A stretch of 8,087 nt of DNA from Bacillota bacterium. GTDB lineage: Bacteria; Bacillota; Clostridia; Peptostreptococcales; Anaerovoracaceae. The position numbers were made by a program, and so were the translations under genes. Below, one piece after another: positions 1-5,863 of the stretch. The notes below the pieces were generated by a model. The model had not been told where the DNA came from and made no database searches. It saw nothing but the letters and a program-made list of their open reading frames with translations. The stretch lies in NCBI GenBank assembly GCA_030535715.1, contig JAUNRL010000045.1:1-8087 (forward strand), given 5' to 3'. Each line of letters begins with the position of its first letter. Position 1 is the first letter of the stretch.

Positions 1-381
1 AATATGCTGGTGATCAAGTTTGCCGGCATCGACAGCCGGGAGGACGCGGAGGCGGCGCGAGGGCAGGAGATCTTCGTGACCGAGGCGGATCTGCCGCCTC
101 TGGAGGAAGGCGAGTTCTATATTCGCGACCTCATCGGCATGGAGGTTGTCGAGGCCGGCGGAACCGTCGGCACAAAGGCAACGCCGGCGGGGGACGATGC
201 GCCGGGCACGGTAGGCCGTGTAGCCGATGTGATGCAGAACACGGCGCAGGATCTGCTGGAGGTGAAGACGCCGGATGGCCGGAAGGTGTTGATTCCCTGG
301 GTGGATGCCTTTGTCAGGGAGATTGACATCGAAGACCGCCGGATCACCGTTCGGTTGCCGAAAGGACTGATGGATTTATGA
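1..381 (+). CDS. rimM: Ribosome maturation factor RimM, 3' part (5' end outside window)
   Basis: RimM binds ribosomal protein uS19 and helps mature the 30S head and 16S rRNA. The frame is open from base 1 (126 residues visible; the family is usually about 165-175), so the N-terminal part of the RimM barrel lies upstream. The ATG at 4 is internal: LVIKFAGIDSREDAEAARG is the typical end of the N-terminal domain, followed by the linker LPPLEEGEFY and the C-terminal PRC-barrel (visible residues about 38-126, with LIGMEVV, a VGRVADVMQ strand, and VLIPWVDAFVREID near the end). A loop between the first two PRC strands looks longer than usual and carries GTVG twice (visible residues 54-57 and 69-72). 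The stop overlaps the trmD start as ATGA, which implies translational coupling in the usual rimM-trmD order. Identity is secure; the true start cannot be seen. Confidence 0.95.
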   Translation, partial: NMLVIKFAGIDSREDAEAARGQEIFVTEADLPPLEEGEFYIRDLIGMEVVEAGGTVGTKATPAGDDAPGTVGRVADVMQNTAQDLLEVKTPDGRKVLIPWVDAFVREIDIEDRRITVRLPKGLMDL

Positions 382-1145
382 GCGAACAGCGGCAACCCGG
401 TCTGCAGATCGACATCCTGACCCTGTTTCCGGACATGTTCCGACCGGTGACGGAGGAGAGCATGCTGGGCAGGGCAGGGGAAAAGGGCATTCTGGATATC
501 CGCCTGCACGACATTCGGGACTATACTCTGGACAAACACAACCGGACGGACGACTATCCTTTCGGCGGAGGCGGAGGCATGGTCATGATGCCGGACCCGG
601 TGTTCCGATGCCTGGAGGATATCGGCGCGGCGGGCAGGCGCCTGCTGTATATGTCGCCCCGGGGAAGAGTTTTGGACGGGAAGATGATCCGGGAATACGC
701 CGGTGAGGAACGGCTGGTGATTCTCTGTGGCCACTATGAAGGTGTGGATCAGCGGATTCTGGATCACTGGGGCGCCGAGGAAGTGTCCATCGGTGATTAT
801 ATTCTGACCGGCGGAGAACTGCCGGCCATGGTGCTGATCGATGCCGTGGCCAGACTGATTCCGGGCGTACTGGGCAATGCCGATTCGGCCATGAACGAGT
901 CGGTTTATTCGGGGCTGCTGGAGCATCCCCAGTATACCCAGCCCAGGCTGTACCGGGATCTGAGCGTGCCTGAGGTGCTGCTTTCCGGAAACCATCGGCA
1001 GATCGACCTGTGGCGATACCGGCAGTCTCTGGAATTGACGGCGCGGCGGCGGCCGGATCTGCTGGCGGCCTACGCGGCGGAGTACAGGGAAAAACTGCCG
1101 AAGGAAGAGCAGCGGATTCTGGAAGAGATTCTGACCGGTCGGTAA
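378..1145 (+). CDS. trmD: tRNA (guanine37-N1)-methyltransferase TrmD
   Basis: TrmD transfers a methyl group from S-adenosylmethionine to N1 of guanine 37 in tRNAs that read CNN and related codons, preventing +1 frameshifting. All hallmarks of this trefoil-knot SPOUT enzyme are present in 255 residues: IDILTLFPDMF (11-21), DDYPFGGGGGMVM (58-70), YMSPRGR (91-97), the knot motifs LCGHYEGVDQR (116-126) and SIGDYILTGGELPAM (137-151), RLIPGVLG (159-166), then LSGNH (202-206) and a C-terminal helical tRNA-binding domain. The start is fixed by the ATGA overlap with rimM and by AAGGA at 362-366; it gives about eight more N-terminal residues than typical TrmD. Arg159 matches E. coli Arg154, but the residue matching catalytic Asp169 is Glu174 (NES instead of EDS). 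rplS, usually next in Bacillota, does not follow. Function is confident. Confidence 0.97.
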   Translation: MSEQRQPGLQIDILTLFPDMFRPVTEESMLGRAGEKGILDIRLHDIRDYTLDKHNRTDDYPFGGGGGMVMMPDPVFRCLEDIGAAGRRLLYMSPRGRVLDGKMIREYAGEERLVILCGHYEGVDQRILDHWGAEEVSIGDYILTGGELPAMVLIDAVARLIPGVLGNADSAMNESVYSGLLEHPQYTQPRLYRDLSVPEVLLSGNHRQIDLWRYRQSLELTARRRPDLLAAYAAEYREKLPKEEQRILEEILTGR

Positions 1146-1192
1146 GGAGACAGAGCCGTGGCGGGCCGGGATTTGACAATTAAACACTGAAT

Positions 1193-1221
1193 TTGAAAAT
1201 TTTTGAAAAACAAGATATAGT
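1193..1221 (+). promoter_or_regulatory. Sigma-A type promoter for the hlyD-like/ylmE/sepF/divIVA run
   Basis: TTGAAA at 1193-1198 and TATAGT at 1216-1221 are separated by 17 bases; each hexamer matches the sigma-A consensus at five of six positions, in an AT-rich island inside otherwise GC-rich DNA. Transcription would start near 1228, leaving a leader of roughly 30 bases before the ATG at 1260. A perfect TTGACA lies just upstream at 1173-1178, but there is no good -10 hexamer at 16-18 bases from it. No terminator hairpin is visible between trmD and this promoter, so read-through from trmD is also possible. Confidence 0.75.
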
Positions 1222-1259
1222 ACATTGCACGGGCCGGTTCTTTGGTGTACAATAAGACG

Positions 1260-2321
1260 ATGAAGATCAGTATTCCAAAGAAGTCACGAAAGTATATCCT
1301 GATATATCTGGTCGTTCTGCTGGCACTATATCTTGTTATTGTTCTTGTACCGAAGGTGACGGACATCTTCGAGACGACGGAGACGCTGGAACCGGGAAAT
1401 CTGGCCCTGTCCTGTGAGGGAACGGGTTATCTCATCAAGCGGGAGGCTATCGCCACAGCGGACCGGGCCGGCGCCATCGACTACCGGTACAAGGAGGGCG
1501 CGGTTGTAGGAAGAGACTGGAAGATACTGACGATCGACAGCGGAGAGGCGATTCAGGAGACCGGATCGGGAAACGTATCTTCGGCGTTTGCCAGTCAGAT
1601 GAACGAACTGAAGGGGTTCGACCGAGTGGTGGAAACGAACCGGTCGCCCATCAGCGGAGTGTACAGCACCTCATTTGACGGCAATGAGAAGTACTTCTCG
1701 CCGGAGAACATGGACAGTATCACCCGGGAGGAAGCGGAAAACCGTTCGCTCAGGAAGAAGTCCCTCAGCCGGAGCAACACCACGGCAGGGGATCCGCTGT
1801 TCAAGATTACTAACGATGGGAAGTGGTACATCGTCTGCTGGCTGAAGGAGAAGGAACGGGAGAATTTCGACGAAGGGCAGGAGGTCAGCCTGAATCTGCC
1901 GGACGGCGATGTGCAGGGAAAGATCGAAAGCATAAAGAAAGAAGACAAAAAGCGGTACCGTCTGATCATTTCCTCCAACTGGGGATATGAGAGGCTGGCG
2001 GAAACCCGGAAGGTGGACCTTACCATATCGGGAAAGGATGTGACCGGCCTTCTGATCGATAACGGCTGCATCGTCAGGAAGAACGGAAAGCAGGGTGTTT
2101 ACGTTCGGGACAAGAACGGGGATTACAGTTTTACGCCGATTCAGGTGATCAGCACCGACGGCAGTCATTCTGTCGTAACCGGATCCCGGTTCTACGATGA
2201 GAAGGGAAAGACGGTACTTACTGTCAGCGTTTACGATGAGATCCTGAAGAATCCCAAGGGCCAGCTGAAGCGCGACCTGAAGGAGGAACAGAAACAGAAA
2301 GAAAAAAAGCAGAAGCAGTAG
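1260..2321 (+). CDS. HlyD-like single-pass membrane protein of the cell-division cluster
   Basis: A 353-residue protein with a short basic N-terminus (KISIPKKSRK), one strong transmembrane helix at about residues 12-30, and a long extracytoplasmic part. It has the look of the HlyD/membrane-fusion-like adaptors of Gram-positive bacteria: SCEGTGYLIKRE (51-62) as a first beta segment, SPISGVYSTSFDG (129-141) as the returning barrel segment, and AGDPLFKITNDGKWYIVCW (176-194) as a later strand. No long coiled coil separates the barrel halves, and no transporter or outer-membrane partner is nearby. The tail (335-353) is highly charged and Lys/Gln-rich. Proteins of this sort commonly precede ylmE-sepF in Clostridia, but their role is not established; a part in envelope or division functions is inference. 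The ATG was chosen because KISIPKKSRK leads directly into the membrane helix; in-frame TTG (1242) and GTG (1245) are possible, and none has a clear Shine-Dalgarno. Confidence 0.85.
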   Translation: MKISIPKKSRKYILIYLVVLLALYLVIVLVPKVTDIFETTETLEPGNLALSCEGTGYLIKREAIATADRAGAIDYRYKEGAVVGRDWKILTIDSGEAIQETGSGNVSSAFASQMNELKGFDRVVETNRSPISGVYSTSFDGNEKYFSPENMDSITREEAENRSLRKKSLSRSNTTAGDPLFKITNDGKWYIVCWLKEKERENFDEGQEVSLNLPDGDVQGKIESIKKEDKKRYRLIISSNWGYERLAETRKVDLTISGKDVTGLLIDNGCIVRKNGKQGVYVRDKNGDYSFTPIQVISTDGSHSVVTGSRFYDEKGKTVLTVSVYDEILKNPKGQLKRDLKEEQKQKEKKQKQ

Positions 2322-2343
2322 ATGGAGAGGAGAGCAGCGGGAT

Positions 2344-3057
2344 ATGGAAGATATCAAAGGCAATCTGAACATCGTTCGCCAGCGGATGGACAGTGCGGCG
2401 CGGCAGTGCGGAAAGACAGGTGAGGACGTTCTTCTGGTGGCGGTCAGCAAGACCCGGACACCGGAGGAGATCAACGTGGCCATCGACGCCGGCGTAACGG
2501 ACATCGGGGAAAACAAAGTGCAGGAGATCATGGACAAGTATGACGCCGTGAAGCCGGTGAAGTGGCACATGATCGGACATCTGCAGACCAACAAGGTGAA
2601 ATACATCATCGACAAGGTTGCCCTGATTCATTCGGTGGATTCCCTGAAGCTCGCGAAGGAGATCAACAGACGGGCAGGCTCTCACGGGATCACCATGGAT
2701 ATTCTGGTGCAGATCAATCCCGCTGACGAGGAGAGCAAGTTCGGGGTCAGCCTCGGGGAGACGAGAGCGCTGATCGGGGATATTCTGGAGCAGTGTGAAA
2801 ACATCCGGATCCGGGGGCTCATGAGCGTAGCACCCATCGCCGAGGATCCCCGGGATGTCAAGGTGTACTTCGACGAAGTGAAGAAACAGTATGACGAATT
2901 CAGCCGGATCAATCATCCGAACCTGGATTTTCAGTATCTGTCGATGGGCATGTCCCACGACTTTGAGGTGGCCATCGGAGCCGGGTCCAACCTGGTCCGC
3001 GTAGGCAGCGCAATTTTCGGAGAGAGGGATTACAGCAAAGCACAAATAGGAGGATAA
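2344..3057 (+). CDS. ylmE: PLP-binding homeostasis protein YlmE (YggS/PLPBP/PROSC family)
   Basis: A pyridoxal 5'-phosphate carrier/homeostasis protein with a fold like the N-terminal domain of alanine racemase; no enzyme reaction is known for the family, which buffers PLP and affects amino-acid and keto-acid balance. It is full length (237 residues). The PLP lysine is Lys36 in VAVSKT; other family marks are IGENKVQE (54-61), WHMIGHLQTNKVK (74-86), the loop NPADEESKFG (125-134), GLMSVAP (158-164), and the phosphate-binding C-terminal segment LSMGMSHDFEVAIGAGSN (199-216) followed by VRVGSAIFGER. The start has AGGAG at 2328-2332, eleven bases upstream. It lies 22 bases after the HlyD-like gene and carries the sepF ribosome binding site in its last codons. 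Linkage to sepF is ancient and widespread in Gram-positive bacteria. Confidence 0.96.
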   Translation: MEDIKGNLNIVRQRMDSAARQCGKTGEDVLLVAVSKTRTPEEINVAIDAGVTDIGENKVQEIMDKYDAVKPVKWHMIGHLQTNKVKYIIDKVALIHSVDSLKLAKEINRRAGSHGITMDILVQINPADEESKFGVSLGETRALIGDILEQCENIRIRGLMSVAPIAEDPRDVKVYFDEVKKQYDEFSRINHPNLDFQYLSMGMSHDFEVAIGAGSNLVRVGSAIFGERDYSKAQIGG

Positions 3058-3062
3058 TCAAA

Positions 3063-3551
3063 ATGGGTGTATTTGATAAGTTCAAGGACATAATCGGTCT
3101 GGACGACTACGAGGACGGAGATTTCGAAGAGGAAGAATATGGATCGGCTTACTATGAGCTGCCGAAGGACGCGGATTCTTCATCGTCGGAGCCGGTCAGC
3201 CGGCACACGGGGACGGTGATCCCCATGCAGGAAAAAAAGGTCAAAGCCATCACCAGTGCCTTCCAGCTGGTGGTCATTGAGCCGGAAGGTTTTGAGGACT
3301 GTGCCCGGCTGGTGGACGACCTGAAGTCCCGCAAGCCGGTCATCCTGAATCTGGAGAAACTGGACATTGAGCTGGCCCGGAAGATCTTTGACTTCCTCGG
3401 CGGCGCGACCTACGCTTTGAACGGCAGTGTGCAGAAGGTGGCCAACAACATCTTCATCTTCGCGCCGGAGAACGTGGCGATCGATGCGGAGAGCGAGCAC
3501 AAGCCGTACAACTTCAGCGACAAGAACGAAGATTATAATCCGTGGAAATAA
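3063..3551 (+). CDS. sepF: Cell division protein SepF
   Basis: SepF anchors FtsZ filaments to the membrane and polymerises into rings that shape the septum. The 162-residue protein has the expected three parts: an N-terminal amphipathic membrane-binding helix (GVFDKFKDIIGL, residues 2-13), an acidic, serine-rich flexible linker (about 14-60), and the folded SepF domain (about 65-137) with VIEPEGFEDCARLVDDL (71-87), KPVILNLEKLD (91-101), the conserved Gly-Gly in FDFLGGATYALNG (109-121), and the last strand IFIFAPENV. The C-terminus ends in NEDYNPWK. AGGAGG at 3048-3053, nine bases before the ATG and inside the end of ylmE, fixes the start and suggests coupling. In B. subtilis ylmG and ylmH follow; here divIVA comes directly after 15 bases. 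Confidence 0.96.
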   Translation: MGVFDKFKDIIGLDDYEDGDFEEEEYGSAYYELPKDADSSSSEPVSRHTGTVIPMQEKKVKAITSAFQLVVIEPEGFEDCARLVDDLKSRKPVILNLEKLDIELARKIFDFLGGATYALNGSVQKVANNIFIFAPENVAIDAESEHKPYNFSDKNEDYNPWK

Positions 3552-3566
3552 CCGGGAGGCTGTGAT

Positions 3567-4121
3567 ATGATCAGACCCATTGATATTCAGGAGAAGGAGT
3601 TTTCCCGGGCAGTGCGCGGATACAAAGAAGATGAGGTCAACGCCTTTCTCGATGAGATCACTATCGATCTGGAGCGGCTGTTTAACGAACTGCGGGAGAC
3701 CAAGGAAGAGAACAGTCGCCTGGTGGAGGAACTGGAGCGGCACAGAGGTTCCGAAGGAACCGTGGTCGAAACGCTGGAGGCGGCCAAATCTCTGATGGCC
3801 GATATTTCCGCCAGCGCCGAAAAACGGGCGGACATTCTGCTGAAGAATGCGGAACTGGATGCGGAGCTGATGAAGAAGGAGGCCAGGGAGGCGGTGGAGA
3901 GCCTGGCCCGGGAAAGCGAGGCTCTGCGGACCCGGTTCTTCAGTTTCCGGAGCAAGTACAAGCAGCTTCTGGAGGCCGAGTTGAGCCGTTTTGACTCCCT
4001 GACCGCTGAGCTGTTTCCGGAATACAGGGTAGCGGATTTTGATGATCTGCCTGAGCGCGGGCCTGCCCCGCAGCCGGTGTACGGCGTGTCCACGGATACC
4101 CTTCGCACAAGCAGAACCTGA
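3567..4121 (+). CDS. divIVA: Septum/pole-marking protein DivIVA
   Basis: DivIVA recognises negatively curved membrane at septa and poles and recruits division, wall-growth or chromosome-anchoring partners. The 184-residue protein has the family N-terminus IDIQEKEFSRAVRGYKEDEV (residues 5-24), then NAFLDEITIDLERLF, which begins the coiled coil. The membrane-contact pair Phe17-Arg18 of B. subtilis corresponds to Val16-Arg17. A long coiled coil of Glu/Arg/Leu-rich heptads runs over about 29-60 and 66-146, with a short break at GSEGTV (61-66), and the tail is Pro-rich and disordered (about 158-184). GGGAGG at 3554-3559, seven bases before the ATG, supports the start. SepF is immediately upstream. 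GpsB is a shorter relative, but the length and the position after sepF favour DivIVA. Confidence 0.94.
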   Translation: MIRPIDIQEKEFSRAVRGYKEDEVNAFLDEITIDLERLFNELRETKEENSRLVEELERHRGSEGTVVETLEAAKSLMADISASAEKRADILLKNAELDAELMKKEAREAVESLARESEALRTRFFSFRSKYKQLLEAELSRFDSLTAELFPEYRVADFDDLPERGPAPQPVYGVSTDTLRTSRT

Positions 4122-4124
4122 CGG

Positions 4125-4152
4125 AGGAGGGGTGGCTTCGCCCCCGTTTTTT
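4125..4152 (+). promoter_or_regulatory. Shine-Dalgarno plus terminator-like hairpin and U tract in front of lspA
   Basis: Directly after the divIVA stop comes AGGAGG (4125-4130), then a GC stem: GGG (4130-4132), a bulged T at 4133, GGC (4134-4136), loop TTC, and GCCCCC (4140-4145). Six G-C pairs can form. The stem is followed by G and six T's (4147-4152), and the lspA ATG begins at 4154. Linear spacing from AGGAGG to the ATG is 23 bases, too long for ordinary initiation, but folding the hairpin reduces it to about 8. The same structure has the shape of an intrinsic terminator, so it could act on transcription, on translation, or both. This is read from the bases; pairing and function are not tested. 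Confidence 0.5.
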
Positions 4153-4153
4153 C

Positions 4154-4618
4154 ATGATTTATATTTTACTGATCGTTGCGGTGATCGTTCTTGACCGGGT
4201 GGTCAAGATTGCCGTTACCACCAATCTGCAGCCGGGAGAGACCATGCCGGTTCTCGATCCCCTGTTTCACATTACCTATGTTCGGAACGAAGGGGCTGCT
4301 TTCAGTATGCTGCAGGGGCACCCGCTTCTTCTGATCATCCTGCCGGCCGTGGTCATCGGCATCGGCATCGTGTTCATCTGCGTCAAGCAGGGAACCTACA
4401 ACAGAACATTCCTGGTTTCCCTGTCGCTGATCTGCGGCGGGGGTCTGGGCAACCTGACAGACCGCATGTCGCAGGGATTCGTGATCGACATGTTCGATTT
4501 CCGCGTGTTCCCAGTGTTTAATGTGGCGGATATCTGTGTCTGCGTGGGCTGCGGCCTGCTGATCCTGTACATGATGATGCATACCGACGGGAGCGGGAAA
4601 AAACATGGCCGCCAGTGA
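4154..4618 (+). CDS. lspA: Lipoprotein signal peptidase (prolipoprotein signal peptidase II)
   Basis: LspA is the integral-membrane aspartic protease that removes the signal peptide from prolipoproteins once Lgt has added diacylglycerol to the lipobox cysteine. The 154-residue protein has about four membrane segments (near 2-17, 57-77, 86-103 and 123-142) and all five family blocks: LDRVVK (13-18), VRNEGAAFSM (43-52), GGGLGNLTDR (95-104) and FNVADICV (122-129). The catalytic pair is Asp103 in NLTDR and Asp126 in FNVAD. The ATG at 4154 gives the usual compact N-terminus; no other start fits. Its initiation region is odd because a GC hairpin lies between the Shine-Dalgarno sequence and the ATG. 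It follows divIVA by 32 bases and overlaps rluD by 14. The lspA-rluD pair is conserved in Bacillota; ileS and ylyA, which precede it in B. subtilis, are absent. Confidence 0.97.
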   Translation: MIYILLIVAVIVLDRVVKIAVTTNLQPGETMPVLDPLFHITYVRNEGAAFSMLQGHPLLLIILPAVVIGIGIVFICVKQGTYNRTFLVSLSLICGGGLGNLTDRMSQGFVIDMFDFRVFPVFNVADICVCVGCGLLILYMMMHTDGSGKKHGRQ

Positions 4619-5600
4619 CCGGGAAGGAAACAAAGAGCGGAGGATTGCCTTTGTCATACCCCCGGAAATGGATGGCATCCGTCTGGACAGAGCTCTGGCC
4701 GGGACCATGAGCGACGTGTCCCGGAGTTATCTGCAGAAGCTGATTCTGCAGGGTAATGTGACTGTCGGCGGCATCGTCTGCACAGAGAAGAGGGCGGCGG
4801 TCCGGGGCGGCGACGAGGTAGAAGTGCGCGTGCCTGAGCCGGGGCGGCTCAACGTGGAAGGGCAGGACATTTCTCTGGATATCGTTTATGAGGACGGGGA
4901 CCTTCTGGTGGTGAACAAGCCGGCGGGGATGGTGGTTCATCCTGCGCCGGGACGTCCGGACGGTACCCTGGTCAACGCGCTGCTTTATGCCCGGAGAGAT
5001 CAGCTGTCCTCCATCAACGGCGTTCTGCGGCCGGGGATTGTGCACCGGATCGACAAGGATACCAGCGGGCTTCTGGTGGTGGCCAAAAGCAACGCCGCCC
5101 ACGAATCCCTCAGCCGGCAGCTGGCGGAGCATTCCATTACCCGTCGCTATCACGCCATTGTGCTGGACAATCTGAAGGAAGACAGGGGAACCATCGACCG
5201 GCCCAATATCGCCCGTGACAGCGGCACCGTGGAGGAGCCCATCGGCCGGGATCCGAAGAACCGTCTGCGCAACGCGGTAGTGGAGAGGGGCGGCCGGTCG
5301 GCAGTCACCCATTACCGTGTGCTGGAACGGTTCGGGCGATTTACCTATATTGAAGCGGAACTGGAGACCGGACGGACCCATCAGATCCGGGTGCATATGA
5401 GCTGGCTGCGGCATCCTCTGCTGGGGGACGTTCTGTACGGCTCGCAGAAAAACGCCGCGGGCGCGCGCCGGCAGATGCTTCATGCCTGCACCCTGGGGTT
5501 TGTGCATCCGATGACGGGAGAATACATGGAGTGGGAGAGCCCGCTTCCCGAGGATTTCCGGAAGGTGCTGGAAGGACTGCGTCGAAAGGCCGGCGGGTAA
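4605..5600 (+). CDS. rluD: 23S rRNA pseudouridine synthase, RluD/RluA family
   Basis: Converts specific uridines to pseudouridine; RluD-type enzymes act on helix 69 of 23S rRNA. Of 331 residues, about 23-77 form an S4 RNA-binding domain (RLDRALAGTMSDVSRSYLQK, then NVTVGG) and about 92-315 the catalytic domain: VYEDGDLLVVNKPAGMVVHP (94-113), RPGIVHRIDKDTSGLLVVAK (142-161) with catalytic Asp150, then THYRVLERF, ETGRTHQIRVHM (254-265) and HPLLGDVLYG (270-279). Residues 189-200 and 201-212 are a tandem 12-residue repeat (NLKEDRGTIDRP and NIARDSGTVEEP) where relatives such as B. subtilis YlyB have a single GTIDAPIGRD-type segment. The start overlaps the end of lspA by 14 bases, with a weak GGGAG at 4589-4593. 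The B. subtilis counterpart is ylyB. The exact target uridines cannot be read from sequence. Confidence 0.94.
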   Translation: MAASDREGNKERRIAFVIPPEMDGIRLDRALAGTMSDVSRSYLQKLILQGNVTVGGIVCTEKRAAVRGGDEVEVRVPEPGRLNVEGQDISLDIVYEDGDLLVVNKPAGMVVHPAPGRPDGTLVNALLYARRDQLSSINGVLRPGIVHRIDKDTSGLLVVAKSNAAHESLSRQLAEHSITRRYHAIVLDNLKEDRGTIDRPNIARDSGTVEEPIGRDPKNRLRNAVVERGGRSAVTHYRVLERFGRFTYIEAELETGRTHQIRVHMSWLRHPLLGDVLYGSQKNAAGARRQMLHACTLGFVHPMTGEYMEWESPLPEDFRKVLEGLRRKAGG

Positions 5601-5673
5601 CTTCATCCGGAAGCGGCCGGAGAGCCGCGGGGAGAAGACAAGAACCGGAGCGGAATCCGCCGCAAAAAGGAGA

Positions 5674-5706
5674 GCCGGGCCGCTCTGAAGTGAAGGGCAG
5701 CCCGGC
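5674..5706 (-). terminator. Rho-independent terminator for the small Cys4 gene
   Basis: Read on the minus strand, bases 5706-5697 and 5683-5674 form a ten-pair GC-rich stem with one G-U wobble around a 13-base loop, followed after five bases by a run of five T's (5668-5664). On the plus strand the wobble becomes an A-C mismatch and no T run follows, so the signal points to the minus strand. It begins 34 bases past the stop of the small gene at 5741-5863. No comparable plus-strand terminator is visible after rluD; the nearest hairpin there (5613-5628) has no T tract. Confidence 0.65.
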
Positions 5707-5740
5707 ATCGATGCCCGCGCAGGTGCGGGAAGGCGTTGGG

Positions 5741-5863
5741 TCAGGTTCGGCGGGAAGACTTTTTTTCCCTCAGGTATTCAAGACAGTTTTCGCAGACATA
5801 ACCGCTCTTGAAGGCGATGGCCTGCCGGTAGTGGCAGCCGCAGATACTGCACTTTCTTTTCAT
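5741..5863 (-). CDS. 40-residue Cys4 zinc-knuckle protein with Gin/CsfB-like cysteine spacing
   Basis: This is a very short gene, easily missed. The protein starts MKRKCSICGCHYRQ and contains C5-x2-C8, fifteen residues, C24-x2-C27 (VCENCLEYL), then a short basic tail REKKSSRRT. Four cysteines in this arrangement should bind one zinc ion; Cys10 and His11 are extra possible ligands. The spacing CxxC-x15-CxxC is the same as I recall for the B. subtilis sigma-G inhibitor Gin (CsfB), but that protein is longer and the resemblance outside the cysteines is slight, so kinship is only suggested. A strong AAAAGGAG (5880-5873 on the minus strand) stands nine bases before this ATG; two further in-frame ATGs at 5872 and 5869 are too close to it. 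A terminator-like hairpin lies downstream, so it is probably transcribed alone. It converges on rluD. Function unknown. Confidence 0.72.
   Translation of the reverse strand: MKRKCSICGCHYRQAIAFKSGYVCENCLEYLREKKSSRRT

Noticed and set aside
117..1187. Long minus-strand open frame opposite rimM and trmD
   Set aside because: It is antisense to two secure genes, has no ribosome binding site and shows no recognisable family; GC-rich coding DNA commonly leaves the opposite frame open.
1173..1201. TTGACA at 1173 as the main -35 box
   Set aside because: The hexamer is perfect, but at 17 bases the -10 would be AAAATT, much poorer than the TTGAAA/TATAGT pair just downstream.
4518..5708. 396-codon minus-strand frame opposite lspA and rluD
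   Set aside because: It lies across the real lspA and rluD genes, its translation is low-complexity Arg/Pro/His-rich and no motif is visible, so it is a shadow.
5752..5769. GGGAA ... TTCCC inverted repeat with a T run as a plus-strand rluD terminator
   Set aside because: The stem is only five pairs and the T run sits inside its loop and arm; these bases are better explained as the Lys/Ser codons at the end of the Cys4 gene.
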